Shown here: positions 44,096 through 53,456 of the stretch, piece by piece
Layout of the letters: each line of letters starts with the position of its first letter
Numbering within the stretch: position 1 is the stretch's first letter
From: Halomonas sp. GT
GTDB taxonomy: Bacteria; Pseudomonadota; Gammaproteobacteria; Pseudomonadales; Halomonadaceae
NCBI RefSeq assembly: GCF_002082565.1
Contig: NZ_CP020562.1
Location: forward strand, 930,001 to 994,000
DNA length: 64,000 nt
Direction of reading: 5' to 3'
Notes under the pieces: generated by a model
What the model was told of the DNA's origin: nothing
The model's input: the letters and a program-made list of their open reading frames with translations, nothing else
Database searches by the model: none
Program-made: the position numbers and the translations under genes

Positions 44096-45501
44096 TCCAG
44101 CCCGTCATCCTTAGCGGTGGTAGTGGTACGCGGCTTTGGCCACTCTCTCGTGAGCAGATGCCAAAGCAGTTCTTACGCTTAACGTCTTGTCAAAGCCTAC
44201 TGCAGCAAACGCTTGCGCGTTTGGCAGGATTAGATGCCCAGCCGCCGATGTTGATGGGACACCATGCTCATCGGTTCTTAATGGCGGAGCAGTTACGGGA
44301 GAGCGGTCTACAAGGAACGTTGGTGTTAGAGCCAGAAGGGCGTAACACGGCACCGGCAATTGCCTGCGCTGCGCTATTAGCACGTCAAGCGGGCGAGGAT
44401 CCATTGCTACTTGTACTTCCAGCAGACCACGTTATCGGCAATGTAGCAGCGTTTACTCACAGTGTCGCTTGCGCAGAACCGCTTGCTGCCCAAGGGTATC
44501 TCGTTACGTTTGGCGTGGTCCCTAGCTATCCAGAAACAGGCTATGGCTATATTGCCTGCGGCCGCCCTTTAGGCGGTGGTCACGAGATAGCTTCATTTAT
44601 CGAGAAACCTAGCGCAGAGCGTGCCCAGCATCTTTTAGACGCAGGCAAGACCCTGTGGAATAGCGGTATGTTTTTACTGCAAGCATCCACTTACCTGTCT
44701 CAGCTCGAACGTTTGCAGCCAGCCATGCTGGTAGCTTGCCAACAGGCTGTTGACGACGCTCATCGTGACTTGGACTTTTTACGTTTAGGTGAAGCTGCAT
44801 TTTGCTCATCTCCGGCAGAGTCAATCGACTACGCCGTCATGGAGCATTGTGACCACGCAGCGGTGGTTCCGTTGGATGCCCAATGGAGCGATATTGGTAG
44901 CTTTGATGCGTTATGGGCAGCGCAAGCGCCCGACAAAGCTGGCAATGTGATTAACGGTGACGGGATCCTGACCAACACGCAACGCTCGCTTGTTATTGCT
45001 AAGCACCGACTGGTGGCAACGCTCGGTGTTGAAGATCTGATCGTGGTGGAAACATCCGACAGCGTGCTCGTTGCCCACCGCGATCAGGCTCAGCAGGTTA
45101 AACAGCTGGTGGCATCACTCACTCAAATGGGTCGACGTGAACCCCATGCTGCGCCGTTAGTTCATCGACCTTGGGGAAGCTTCCAGGCCATGGATAGTGG
45201 CGAGCGCTACCAAGTGAAGCACATCACGGTGAAACCTGGAGGGCGGCTTTCGCTGCAGCGTCATCACCACCGTGCTGAACACTGGGTCGTCGTGAGTGGT
45301 ACCGCCCAAGTCACTGTCGACGAGCGGACCTTCCTTGTCAGTGAGAACCAGTCCACCTATATCCCTATTGGTGCGCTACACCGGCTGGAGAACCCTGGAA
45401 AAATTCCGTTGGAGTTGATCGAAGTCCAGTCGGGCAGCTATTTAGGAGAAGATGATATCGAGCGATTAGATGATGTATATGCTCGGCACAGTGATGAATA
45501 G
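44092..45501 (+). CDS. manC: Mannose-1-phosphate guanylyltransferase / mannose-6-phosphate isomerase
   Basis: 469 residues, bifunctional type II enzyme that provides GDP-mannose. Nucleotidyltransferase half: LSGGSGTRLWPLSREQMPKQFL, LPADHVI, FIEKPSAERA and WNSGMFL. Cupin isomerase half: RPWGSFQAMDSGERYQVKHI and LQRHHHRAEHWVVVSGTA. ATG 44092 (GGGGAG upstream) overlaps the stop of the sulfatase-fold gene. Pairing with opg genes and an LTA-like enzyme suggests a mannose-containing surface or periplasmic glycan (inference). Confidence 0.93.
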   Translation: MIQPVILSGGSGTRLWPLSREQMPKQFLRLTSCQSLLQQTLARLAGLDAQPPMLMGHHAHRFLMAEQLRESGLQGTLVLEPEGRNTAPAIACAALLARQAGEDPLLLVLPADHVIGNVAAFTHSVACAEPLAAQGYLVTFGVVPSYPETGYGYIACGRPLGGGHEIASFIEKPSAERAQHLLDAGKTLWNSGMFLLQASTYLSQLERLQPAMLVACQQAVDDAHRDLDFLRLGEAAFCSSPAESIDYAVMEHCDHAAVVPLDAQWSDIGSFDALWAAQAPDKAGNVINGDGILTNTQRSLVIAKHRLVATLGVEDLIVVETSDSVLVAHRDQAQQVKQLVASLTQMGRREPHAAPLVHRPWGSFQAMDSGERYQVKHITVKPGGRLSLQRHHHRAEHWVVVSGTAQVTVDERTFLVSENQSTYIPIGALHRLENPGKIPLELIEVQSGSYLGEDDIERLDDVYARHSDE

Positions 45502-45515
45502 GGGGTGGATACTTA

Positions 45516-45866
45516 TTACCAGAGCCAGCTGTTAGGACGAGCCGGGGGCTCTCCCTGGCGCACTGCGACCCAGCCAATAATACAGCGCGCACCAAGCCAC
45601 ACGATTAATAGTGGCCATAGCAATGTGCCTACTAACATCAAACTAAGGGTAAAGGTGACGAAAAAGTAGAGGCAGCCTATCCAAAAAGTACGGATCAAGT
45701 AACGGTAGTGAGCTTGCAACCACGGCGCTGCCTCTTTGCGATACACGTAAGCGACTATAACGCCAATCAATAGCGTAACATTGGCCGTTACTAGACCTGC
45801 TAAGTAGAGCGCGTAAATGATCTGGGGTGGGCGCGTTTCCTCTTTGGGACTATAACGCTGGGTCAT
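45516..45866 (-). CDS. Small DUF4870-like membrane protein A
   Basis: 116 residues, about three membrane helices: QIIYALYLAGLVTANVTLLIGVIVAYVYRKEAAPWLQAHYRYLIRTFWIG and a further pair. Clear paralog of the protein at 46821-47213 (shared YALYLA, VIVAYVYR, HYRYxIRTFWIG, and the ending NSWL/DSWF). Function unknown. It follows the LpxL-like gene by 18 bases and closes a three-gene minus-strand operon. Confidence 0.8.
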   Translation of the reverse strand: MTQRYSPKEETRPPQIIYALYLAGLVTANVTLLIGVIVAYVYRKEAAPWLQAHYRYLIRTFWIGCLYFFVTFTLSLMLVGTLLWPLLIVWLGARCIIGWVAVRQGEPPARPNSWLW

Positions 45867-45884
45867 AAATTACCTCGTTACCCG

Positions 45885-46817
45885 TTAGTAAATCCGAAAT
45901 TCTTTGGCGTTTGCCAGCCCTTGTTGTTGCTCTATGACTTTGCGATAGCGTTTGTATTCCCACTGATACTGCGTTGGATCAAGTGCAATTGATGCTTCTA
46001 CGCTGGCATTAACACCAGTGGCTGAGACCACATCATCGGCGCTGTAAACCTGCTCATCGGCGTCAAGGAAATGAATTTCAAACCCCTTGCCGGGCACCCG
46101 TAAGGCAACGCCGGTGACTACCCTTGCCTGAGTGCGGGCGACCAGTTTCGGTAGCAGTGTTGCCGTGTAGGCATCTCGCCCATAAAAGGGGGCGAATACA
46201 CCGCTGCCCCAGTTCGGTTCTTGGTCCGGTAAGATGCCAATGGCTTCGCTGCGCTTAAGTGCTTTGAGAAGGGCAGCAACGCCCCTGGCGTTGGTGGGTA
46301 CCAAGCTGGCTCCCATGCGCTCACGGCCATGGCGAATAATAGGCTCAAGGTCGGCAATTTTGGGTGGCTCGTACATGGCGGTGAAAGGGAAGTGACTGGA
46401 GAGCCAAAAATTAAGCACTTCCCAGTTACCAAAGTGCGGAGCAAGTACGATGACGCCGCGGCCATTGGCTCGGGCGCTGTCTAGTTTATCTCGGCCATGA
46501 ACCGATAAAATGCTGGCCTCTACTTTTTCGGGAGCAGCCATCCAGGCATGGCCAAGTTCCAGCATCGTTGCTGCCGAGTGGCGCAGGCTTTGTATGGCAA
46601 GCGCTTTGCGCTGGCGGGCAGTGGCTTCTGGGTTGACCACTTCCAAATTGATTTCCGTCACCTGGCGCTCTCGTTTGCTAAAGCGATAGACCAGCGGACC
46701 TAGCAGCACGGCAATACGCCATAACGCGCCAAGTGGCCAACGCGCCAGTAGCTTCCAAAGGGCTGTAATGGCACGTGCTTGGAGGCGTGATTTTTTAGAA
46801 GGTGACTGTTCTGTCAT
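45885..46817 (-). CDS. LpxL/HtrB-family acyltransferase
   Basis: 310 residues of the lysophospholipid/lipid A acyltransferase family: catalytic APHFGNWEVL (H-x4-E type), then GVAALLKALKRSEAIGILPDQEPNWGSGVFAPFYG. One N-terminal amphipathic/membrane helix. It adds a secondary acyl chain to lipid A or a similar acceptor at the inner membrane. It lies between two paralogous small membrane proteins, with gaps of three and 18 bases. Which Lpx role it has cannot be told from sequence. Confidence 0.88.
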   Translation of the reverse strand: MTEQSPSKKSRLQARAITALWKLLARWPLGALWRIAVLLGPLVYRFSKRERQVTEINLEVVNPEATARQRKALAIQSLRHSAATMLELGHAWMAAPEKVEASILSVHGRDKLDSARANGRGVIVLAPHFGNWEVLNFWLSSHFPFTAMYEPPKIADLEPIIRHGRERMGASLVPTNARGVAALLKALKRSEAIGILPDQEPNWGSGVFAPFYGRDAYTATLLPKLVARTQARVVTGVALRVPGKGFEIHFLDADEQVYSADDVVSATGVNASVEASIALDPTQYQWEYKRYRKVIEQQQGLANAKEFRIY

Positions 46818-46820
46818 AAG

Positions 46821-47213
46821 CTACAGGAACCAGCTATCAACGTTGGTTGGCGCACGCTTCTCCTGCAGACCCTTAAAGCCTTTCACACAGCGAACAATAA
46901 ACCATATAGCCAACGCCAATAGCATGGGGATGCCAATCAGAATAAACGTTAGCAACGTGGCAATGCTGCCGTAGAGCAGCCCAATCCAAAACGTACGGAT
47001 CTGGTAACGGTAGTGTTCATCTAACCATTTAGGGCCTTTACCACGATAGACATAGGCGATAACGATGCCGACCAGAGAGGTAAATCCTACCAAAAAGCTT
47101 GCCAAATAAAGTGCGTAAATCACCATTGCCATGGTGGTGTCTGGCTGTTCTGAGGGCGTATTTTCGCTAATTACTTCACCTTCTAAAGGTGCTTTGTTGG
47201 CATCGTCGCGCAT
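46821..47213 (-). CDS. Small DUF4870-like membrane protein B
   Basis: 130 residues: an acidic cytoplasmic N-terminus (about 1-28) and three helices with AMVIYALYLASFLVGFTSLVGIVIAYVYRGK and HYRYQIRTFWIGLLYG. Paralog of the protein at 45516-45866. First gene of the three-gene operon with the LpxL-like enzyme, three bases ahead of it. Function unknown; such proteins occur near envelope genes in many gammaproteobacteria. Confidence 0.82.
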   Translation of the reverse strand: MRDDANKAPLEGEVISENTPSEQPDTTMAMVIYALYLASFLVGFTSLVGIVIAYVYRGKGPKWLDEHYRYQIRTFWIGLLYGSIATLLTFILIGIPMLLALAIWFIVRCVKGFKGLQEKRAPTNVDSWFL

Positions 47214-47300
47214 AACCGATCCTTTTTGCTATTCGCCATGAGGCATCCCTGAAGACGCCGCTTAAGCGCGCTATGATAGCGCGGCTGGCGCGGCTTATCA

Positions 47301-47684
47301 TTAGCGGGCAGCAGGTCGGCAAATTTCTAGCAAATTACCGTCCGGGTCGCGTAAGTAAATCGACTCAATTGGACCATTAGCGCCTTGGCGGGCAACCGGA
47401 CCAAGCTCTACGTCAATAGCGAGTGCATCCAAGTGCTGTTTGAACTCATCCAGCGGCAATTGGCAGCGCAGGCATAAATCCAGGCTGCCTGGGGTAGGGG
47501 TGGCAGAAACAGGCGCAATGTCGGTATCGGTTTGATGCAGACGCAGTGCCGTGTCGCCGAGCATAAGATCAACCCGCTGCGCGTCTCGGTAGCGCACGTC
47601 TAACCCAAGCACTCGGGAGTAAAAATCCACGGCGCGACCCATATCAGTCACCGTAACAACAAGATGGTCCAAACCTGAGAGCAT
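47301..47684 (-). CDS. VOC-superfamily (glyoxalase-like) protein
   Basis: 127 residues from ATG 47684, which has AAGGAAAG upstream; the frame is open to 47750. One vicinal-oxygen-chelate domain: LDHLVVTVTDMGRAVDFYSRVLGLDV and SIYLRDPDGNLLEI with the C-terminal Glu ligand. Closest to VirK-like/bleomycin-resistance or fosfomycin-resistance-type VOC proteins of unknown substrate. Single gene, divergent from the methyltransferase at 47725. Confidence 0.88.
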   Translation of the reverse strand: MLSGLDHLVVTVTDMGRAVDFYSRVLGLDVRYRDAQRVDLMLGDTALRLHQTDTDIAPVSATPTPGSLDLCLRCQLPLDEFKQHLDALAIDVELGPVARQGANGPIESIYLRDPDGNLLEICRPAAR

Positions 47685-47724
47685 GCCACTTTCCTTAAAA
47701 ACAAACGTAAAACATGAGAATACG

Positions 47725-48363
47725 ATGATGCGACGCTGCCCGCTATGCAATACGCCTCACTCGACGCTATATCACCAAGACCGTCGCCGCGATTACTACC
47801 AGTGTGCCACGTGTGCCTTGGTGTTTGTGCCTGCCGAGCAGCATTTAGATGCATGTCAAGAAAAAGCAGAGTACGACCAGCACCAGAATTCGCCGCATGA
47901 TACGGGATATCGGCATTTTTTGGGGCGTTTATTTGCACCGCTAGTGGCTAAGCTGCCACAAGATGCCCATGGGCTAGACTTTGGCTGTGGCCCAGGGCCT
48001 ACGCTGTCGGTGATGTTTGAAGAGGCGGGGTTCGTGATGACGGTTTACGATTTTTTTTATGCCCCAGACGTTGAAGTACTCAACCATCAGTACGACTTTA
48101 TTACTGCCACCGAGGTGTTAGAGCATCTTGCGATGCCAGGCAAAGAGCTTAGTCAATTGGTCGAGAAATTAGTCCCAGGGGGCTATCTTGGGGTAATGAC
48201 AAAGCGTGTCAGTACCCCAGAGGCGTTTGCCCGCTGGCACTATATAAACGACCCGACGCATGTGTGCTTTTTCAGCGAAGCGACGTTTCGCTGGTGGGCA
48301 GATAAACAGGGTTTAATAGTGGAATTTCCTGGCAATGACACAGCAATATTTAAAAAACACTAA
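47725..48363 (+). CDS. Zinc-ribbon class I SAM methyltransferase
   Basis: 212 residues from ATG 47725 (the frame is open to 47683, inside the divergent VOC gene). N-terminal zinc-ribbon CPLC and CATC with YHQDRRRDYYQCATCALVFV, then a methyltransferase domain with GLDFGCGPGPTLSVMFEEAG, ATEVLEHLAMP and GGYLGVMTKRV. Same look as the short methyltransferases that methylate sugars or small metabolites; the substrate is unknown. Confidence 0.86.
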   Translation: MMRRCPLCNTPHSTLYHQDRRRDYYQCATCALVFVPAEQHLDACQEKAEYDQHQNSPHDTGYRHFLGRLFAPLVAKLPQDAHGLDFGCGPGPTLSVMFEEAGFVMTVYDFFYAPDVEVLNHQYDFITATEVLEHLAMPGKELSQLVEKLVPGGYLGVMTKRVSTPEAFARWHYINDPTHVCFFSEATFRWWADKQGLIVEFPGNDTAIFKKH

Positions 48364-48514
48364 TTTACATACCCCAGCTATGAAAAAGCATTGACTTTGT
48401 GACATTCAAGGCAATAATTGCGCGCCCGTTTTCTGCCTGCTTGATGTGATAGGCGTGCTTGAGATAGGCGAGCTAACGGCTAACTGCTCTTTATTCAGGC
48501 AAGGTGAGGTATAC

Positions 48515-49885
48515 ATGTCGCGGCAACTGCTAGCCATGGCGCTAGCGCCCTTATTAGGGCTGTTTATTCTTGGGATTGGCAATGGCTTTCTCGCCACGCT
48601 GATCACGGTACGGCTGGACGCTGCGGGCGAGTCGGCAACGGTGATTGGCATTGTCTCCTCGGCTTACTTTATTGGCTTAGCGCTAGGTGCATTGGTTAAT
48701 GACCGTTTGCTACTGCGTATAGGCCACATTCGCGCTTATGGCAGCTTTGCCTCGCTGGTTGCTGTCACGGTGTTACTGCAAGGGCTGTTTTTTGACCCTT
48801 GGGCGTGGTTTGTGCTGCGTTTAATTGGCGGCTGGGCCACGGTGGGCGTTTACTTAGTGATTGAGAGTTGGTTGCTGACATCAGGCGATCAAAAAGTACG
48901 TGGCCGATTGCTAGCGATGTATATGATCTCGCTGTATGCCGCGGGTGTACTTGGTCAGTTGCTATTGGGTGTCACCAGTGCCATGGGGGTGACAGCTCCC
49001 TTTATGGTGATTGGCCTATTGGCATCGTTATCGGTGTTGCCCATGGCAATGATTCCGCGGGTGTCGCCTATTATGGAACACGCTGAGCCGCTACCGCCAC
49101 ATCGCTTGATTACGATGACGCCAACAGGGGTAATGGGGAGTTTAGGTTCTGGCATGGTGGTGGCTGCCGCCTACACCCTGTTGCCATTGTATTTGCAGCG
49201 CATTGGTATGAGCGTCAACCAGGTGGGGCAAATGATGGCCGTCGTGATTCTTGGTGCCATGTTGCTTCAGTACCCGATTGGACGCTGGTCTGACCGTCAC
49301 GACCGACAAATCGTATTGATCGCCATCAGCGCCTTCTGTGTGGTGATTTCCGCGGCCATGATATGGCTTCCGATGTCGACCCCCTTGCTGGCGGCGCTGC
49401 TGTTTTTACTGGGTGGCGGTGTATTTGCGCTTTACCCGGTGGCGGTTAGCCATGCCGCCGACCGTGCTCCTGCGGGAGCGCTGGTACGCATGAGCCAGGG
49501 CCTGCTATTGATCAACTCTATTGGGGCTACTATCAGCCCGCTAATGATATCCCCGGTAATGACCGCCATGGGCGATGCCGGGCTGTTCTGGGCGTTTGGC
49601 TCGCTGAGCCTGTTTTTTGTTTTATTTTTCAGCTGGCGACGCAGTGTTCGGCCTGCGCCAGTTCCTGTTGCTCCCTTTACACCGACAACGCCGATGACAG
49701 CAGCAGGTGCCGAGCTAGTGGTTACTGAGGAACTGATGCAAGGTGCGCTCGAGCACGAGCATCTGGAAGACCTCTCTGATGTTATACCTGACGTTGATGC
49801 TGTTGAACCCATCGTTGGGCCCCCCTCAGAAGATCAAACGCATATTGTTTATTACGATGATGTGGAAACTGAGGTGCGTCGATAA
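48515..49885 (+). CDS. MFS transporter, YcaD-like
   Basis: 456 residues from ATG 48515 (AGGTGAGG upstream). Twelve helices; typical YcaD/UMF-group opening LAPLLGLFILGIGNGFLATLITVRL and GGWATVGVYLVIESWLL. A cytoplasmic tail of about 55 residues is acidic and Pro-rich, longer than usual. Substrate unknown. The 162 bases to the acyl-CoA dehydrogenase contain no terminator that I could see. Confidence 0.85.
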   Translation: MSRQLLAMALAPLLGLFILGIGNGFLATLITVRLDAAGESATVIGIVSSAYFIGLALGALVNDRLLLRIGHIRAYGSFASLVAVTVLLQGLFFDPWAWFVLRLIGGWATVGVYLVIESWLLTSGDQKVRGRLLAMYMISLYAAGVLGQLLLGVTSAMGVTAPFMVIGLLASLSVLPMAMIPRVSPIMEHAEPLPPHRLITMTPTGVMGSLGSGMVVAAAYTLLPLYLQRIGMSVNQVGQMMAVVILGAMLLQYPIGRWSDRHDRQIVLIAISAFCVVISAAMIWLPMSTPLLAALLFLLGGGVFALYPVAVSHAADRAPAGALVRMSQGLLLINSIGATISPLMISPVMTAMGDAGLFWAFGSLSLFFVLFFSWRRSVRPAPVPVAPFTPTTPMTAAGAELVVTEELMQGALEHEHLEDLSDVIPDVDAVEPIVGPPSEDQTHIVYYDDVETEVRR

Positions 49886-50047
49886 CGAGAACTGGGTGAA
49901 ACTGAGACAAAAATGCAGATAGAGGACTGATGTTAATTCAGCAGGTGAGACCTTGGGCTAATGGTGTGATGAAAGTAGTGAAACTACTATTCATGATAGT
50001 GTTTTTGCTAATTGCTATTTATCACCGATTTTCTCTGAGGTTTCGCC

Positions 50048-51838
50048 ATGAATTATTATGCTGCGCCGGTACGCGATTTGCGTTTTGTACTCGAAGAGTT
50101 ACTTGCGCACCGCTCGCTGGGACTGCCAGGCTTCGAAGAAGCCACGCCCGACTTAGTTGAGGCGGTGCTGGAAGAGGCAGCAAAGCTTGCAGGCGATGTG
50201 TGGGGGCCGCTAAATAGTGTCGGTGACCGACAAGGTGCTAAGCGCCACACCGATGGCAGTGTCACCACCTCAGAGGGTTTCGCAGCGGCCTATCAGGCGT
50301 ATGTAGAAGGCGGCTGGAACGGCATTGGTGTTTCTGAAGCGTTAGGCGGACAAAACCTACCTGAGGTAGTCGCCAGTGCCGTTCAAGAAATGCTTCACGG
50401 TGCCAATATGGCCCTGGGCCTTTGCCCCATGCTGACGGCAGGCGCAATCGAAGCGCTGGCGCATCATGGCAGTGAAACGCTAAAAACGACTTATCTCCCC
50501 AAGCTCGTTGAAGGTACCTGGACAGGTACCATGAACCTGACAGAGCCTCAGGCAGGCTCCGACCTTTCTAAAGTACGTACCAAAGCCATCCCCGAAGGCG
50601 ACCATTACCGCATTAGCGGCCAAAAAATCTATATCACCTGGGGCGAACACGACGCCGCTGAAAATATCATTCACCTCGTGCTAGCGCGAAAACCCGATGC
50701 GCCGGAAGGTAACAAGGGCATTTCGCTGTTCCTAGTGCCGAAGTTCCTGGTTAACGCAGACGGCTCGTTGGGCGAGCGCAATGACGTCACCTGCGCCTCT
50801 ATCGAACATAAGCTGGGCATTCATGGTTCGCCTACCTGCACCTTAAGCTTTGGTGAAAACGACGGCGCTATCGGCTATCTAGTGGGTGAAGAGGGACGTG
50901 GCCTTAACCACATGTTCACCATGATGAATGAAGCTCGCCACAAAGTAGGTATTCAAGGTATTGGGGTGGCTGAGCGTGCTTGCCAGCATGCGTTTGCTTA
51001 CGCCTTGGATCGCACTCAGGGGCGAGCACCTAAATCTCGCGGTGGTAACGAATGTACGATCAGCGACCACTTAGATGTGCGCCGGATGCTGCTCTCAATG
51101 CGCGGCCGCACCGATGCCCTTCGTGCTCTGGCGCTTTACTGCGCTGGCCAACTTGACCTTGCCCGACACAGTGAAAGTGACACCGAGCGCCAAACTGCCC
51201 AAGCATGCGCCGATGTACTGATTCCTATCGTCAAAAGCTTTTCTACCGACCAAGCCGTGGATATCGCCTCAATGGGTATTCAGGTACATGGCGGTATGGG
51301 CTATGTGGAAGAAACAGGAGCCGCTCAGCTACTTAGAGATGCACGAATCGCGCCTATTTATGAGGGTACGAATGGCATTCAGGCCCTCGATTTGGCGGGA
51401 CGTAAGTTACAGCGTGATGGTGGTGCTGCGTTATCTGCGCTAATTGATGAGGTGCAAAAAACCGCTGAGACAATGCGTTCTGAGCCTAGCCTTGCGCGTA
51501 TGGGCAGTGCGCTAGCGGTCGGTGCCGACGATCTTCGTACTGCTATGCAGCTTGTGCTTGAACAAGGCAGTGACCCTGAGACTGGCCCGGATGCTGTGCA
51601 GGCCTATGCAACGCCGTTGCTGAATCTAGCTGGCCATGTGCTATGCGCTTGGCAAATGGGTAACGCTGCCCTTCACGCGACCAGTGCGCTGCAACAAGGC
51701 AGCAATGAGCCGTTTTATCGCGCCAAGTTATCCAGCGCCAACTTTGTTATCACGCAATGGCTGCCTGTTGGTCGCGCGCAACGCGCGGTTATCGAAGCGG
51801 GTATGCAGTGTTTGAGTGATTTTGAATTAACCCCATAA
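50048..51838 (+). CDS. Acyl-CoA dehydrogenase (large, DmdC/FadE-like)
   Basis: 596 residues, the long ACAD type with an N-terminal extra segment (YYAAPVRDLRFVLEELL) and a C-terminal helical domain. FAD-binding MNLTEPQAGSDLSKVRT and YITWGEHD, and the catalytic Glu in APIYEGTNGIQALDLAGRK. It makes the 2,3-double bond of an acyl-CoA. The family includes DmdC, which acts on 3-methylmercaptopropionyl-CoA, but ordinary fatty acyl-CoA enzymes have the same signature. Start ATG 50048 has CTGAGG upstream. First gene of the acyl-CoA set. Confidence 0.92.
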   Translation: MNYYAAPVRDLRFVLEELLAHRSLGLPGFEEATPDLVEAVLEEAAKLAGDVWGPLNSVGDRQGAKRHTDGSVTTSEGFAAAYQAYVEGGWNGIGVSEALGGQNLPEVVASAVQEMLHGANMALGLCPMLTAGAIEALAHHGSETLKTTYLPKLVEGTWTGTMNLTEPQAGSDLSKVRTKAIPEGDHYRISGQKIYITWGEHDAAENIIHLVLARKPDAPEGNKGISLFLVPKFLVNADGSLGERNDVTCASIEHKLGIHGSPTCTLSFGENDGAIGYLVGEEGRGLNHMFTMMNEARHKVGIQGIGVAERACQHAFAYALDRTQGRAPKSRGGNECTISDHLDVRRMLLSMRGRTDALRALALYCAGQLDLARHSESDTERQTAQACADVLIPIVKSFSTDQAVDIASMGIQVHGGMGYVEETGAAQLLRDARIAPIYEGTNGIQALDLAGRKLQRDGGAALSALIDEVQKTAETMRSEPSLARMGSALAVGADDLRTAMQLVLEQGSDPETGPDAVQAYATPLLNLAGHVLCAWQMGNAALHATSALQQGSNEPFYRAKLSSANFVITQWLPVGRAQRAVIEAGMQCLSDFELTP

Positions 51839-51873
51839 AACACTGTAACGCCAAGTGCTTTAACCACTCATTT

Positions 51874-51896
51874 CCGCCGGCCTATTGGGTCGGCGG
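51874..51896 (+). terminator. Stem-loop after the acyl-CoA dehydrogenase gene
   Basis: CCGCCGGCC (51874-51882) can pair with GGGTCGGCGG (51887-51896). There is no T tract, so attenuation or mRNA end protection is as likely as termination. Confidence 0.35.
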
Positions 51897-51914
51897 CTTA
51901 CGTTAATACGCAGT

Positions 51915-51928
51915 GAAACGATCGTTTT
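51915..51928. promoter_or_regulatory. PsrA/TetR-like operator upstream of the permease gene
   Basis: GAAACGATCGTTTT contains the perfect 12-bp palindrome AAACGATCGTTT (51916-51927) and fits the PsrA box pattern GAAAC-N4-GTTT except at the last base. A related AAAACGTATCGTT follows at 51929-51941. PsrA controls beta-oxidation genes in Pseudomonas. Confidence 0.45.
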
Positions 51929-52036
51929 AAAACGTATCGTTGTGCTTAACCGCGTCAGTACGCTTGTGCGTATCGTCACGCTAACTCTTTTTTCTGGTTC
52001 ACAACAACATTAATGACTCAAACCAAGGAGCATTTC

Positions 52037-53410
52037 ATGCAACTTAAGCACCGCCAGCACGGCGAAGAGCAGCCATACTGGCCCCTGGGGCCGTTTAAAG
52101 TGCGACTACCTTTTGTCCATTATCGCTGGGAAATGGCGGAGATGATTCAAGGGCTCATCATGTTTGTGGTTAGCCTGGCGATGATTCCGCTTTTAGAGCA
52201 GTACCTTGGCTTACCTTATGATGTTGCCTTGGCTTATGTGGTGGTGTGCGGCGTCGGCTTTATGCTTCCTGCCTTGCTAGGCGTGCCAATGGTGCCTGGT
52301 TGGATAACGCCCGCAGTGCCGGTGGTGTTGGCCTTCCTAGGAGATTTTGAGCCAGGCCCAGAGGCTATTCAGGCGTTGTTTGCACTTCAATTCTTGGTCT
52401 TTCTGATTTTCTTAATTTTAGGGGTAACCGGGCTGGGTCGTAAGCTGGTTCACTTGGTTCCTAACTCCCTTCAGGCAGGCATTATTATTGGTGCAGGCAT
52501 CGCGGCTATTACGGGTGAAATACAGCAGGGCGGGCGCTTAGCTGAGACCCCGGTATCATTAATCGCTGGTATGTTAATTGCCATATTTATGCTTTTTTCG
52601 GTGGCCTTTAAGCGCTGGGTAGAAGAACACGCGATCATGCGTAAAATTGCCAACTACGGCATGGTGCCAGGCATGATTATTGCGATCCTGGTGGCTTGGG
52701 CGATTGGTGAGTACCCACGTCCTACTATTGAGTGGGGGATTACCCAGCCGAACTTCATCGAGATGTGGAACTACCTACCTTTTACAGTCGGCTTTCCTGG
52801 CGTTGATGTCTTTATGCTGGCCATACCCACTGCGGTGATCGCCTACGTCATCGCGTTCGGCGATATTGTCGTCGGGCGGACGTTGATGTCTCGTGTTGAC
52901 CATATTCGTACCGATGAAAAAATCGACTACAGCACGGATCGTATCCACCACGTCACCGCTATTCGCAATGGTATGCATGCTTTTTTTGCTCCCTATCCTG
53001 GCTTGGCGGGCCCGATCTGGACTGCTGTAACGGCCACCATGGCTGAGCGTTATAAGAATGGCCGACATGCAATGGAATCGATTTATAGCGGCGGTGGCAC
53101 GTTCTGGATTACCGGCTTTATTGCGCTGTTTACCCTGCCATTGGTCAGCATGTTTCAGCCGGTGCTGCCCATTGCGCTCTCGCTTACTCTGCTGCTGACT
53201 GGCTATATTTGCTTAATGGTGGGTATTGAACAGACTAAAACCACTGCTGAGCGTGGCGTTGCAGGCACGATGGCCGTAGTGCTGGCGGTATATGGTGCAG
53301 GGTGGGGGTTAGCCGCCGGGGTCGTACTGTACGTGTTAGTGCAAAAAACAAATATGCTCGGGCGTGAGCCTTCGTCTAGCCAAGACGCGGAAGAGCAAGA
53401 TCAGCGCTAA
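52037..53410 (+). CDS. SLC23/NCS2-like permease
   Basis: 457 residues from ATG 52037 (AAGGAG seven bases upstream). Twelve or more helices; GWITPAVPVVLAFLG and VPNSLQAGIIIGAGIAAITGEI resemble the substrate region of the solute-carrier-23 (xanthine/uracil permease-like) group. The carrier lies between an acyl-CoA dehydrogenase and a CoA ligase, so it may import an organic acid rather than a nucleobase (inference from context). The gene follows an operator-like palindrome at 51915. Confidence 0.75.
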   Translation: MQLKHRQHGEEQPYWPLGPFKVRLPFVHYRWEMAEMIQGLIMFVVSLAMIPLLEQYLGLPYDVALAYVVVCGVGFMLPALLGVPMVPGWITPAVPVVLAFLGDFEPGPEAIQALFALQFLVFLIFLILGVTGLGRKLVHLVPNSLQAGIIIGAGIAAITGEIQQGGRLAETPVSLIAGMLIAIFMLFSVAFKRWVEEHAIMRKIANYGMVPGMIIAILVAWAIGEYPRPTIEWGITQPNFIEMWNYLPFTVGFPGVDVFMLAIPTAVIAYVIAFGDIVVGRTLMSRVDHIRTDEKIDYSTDRIHHVTAIRNGMHAFFAPYPGLAGPIWTAVTATMAERYKNGRHAMESIYSGGGTFWITGFIALFTLPLVSMFQPVLPIALSLTLLLTGYICLMVGIEQTKTTAERGVAGTMAVVLAVYGAGWGLAAGVVLYVLVQKTNMLGREPSSSQDAEEQDQR

Positions 53411-53456
53411 CGATAAAGATGATCAACACCAAAACGATCAACATAAAAGGTGATTT

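Noticed and set aside
49930..50160. 76-codon ORF with a fair ribosome site before the acyl-CoA dehydrogenase
   Set aside because: Its second half reads the acyl-CoA dehydrogenase in another frame; only about 39 codons are free, with one hydrophobic stretch and no recognised family.
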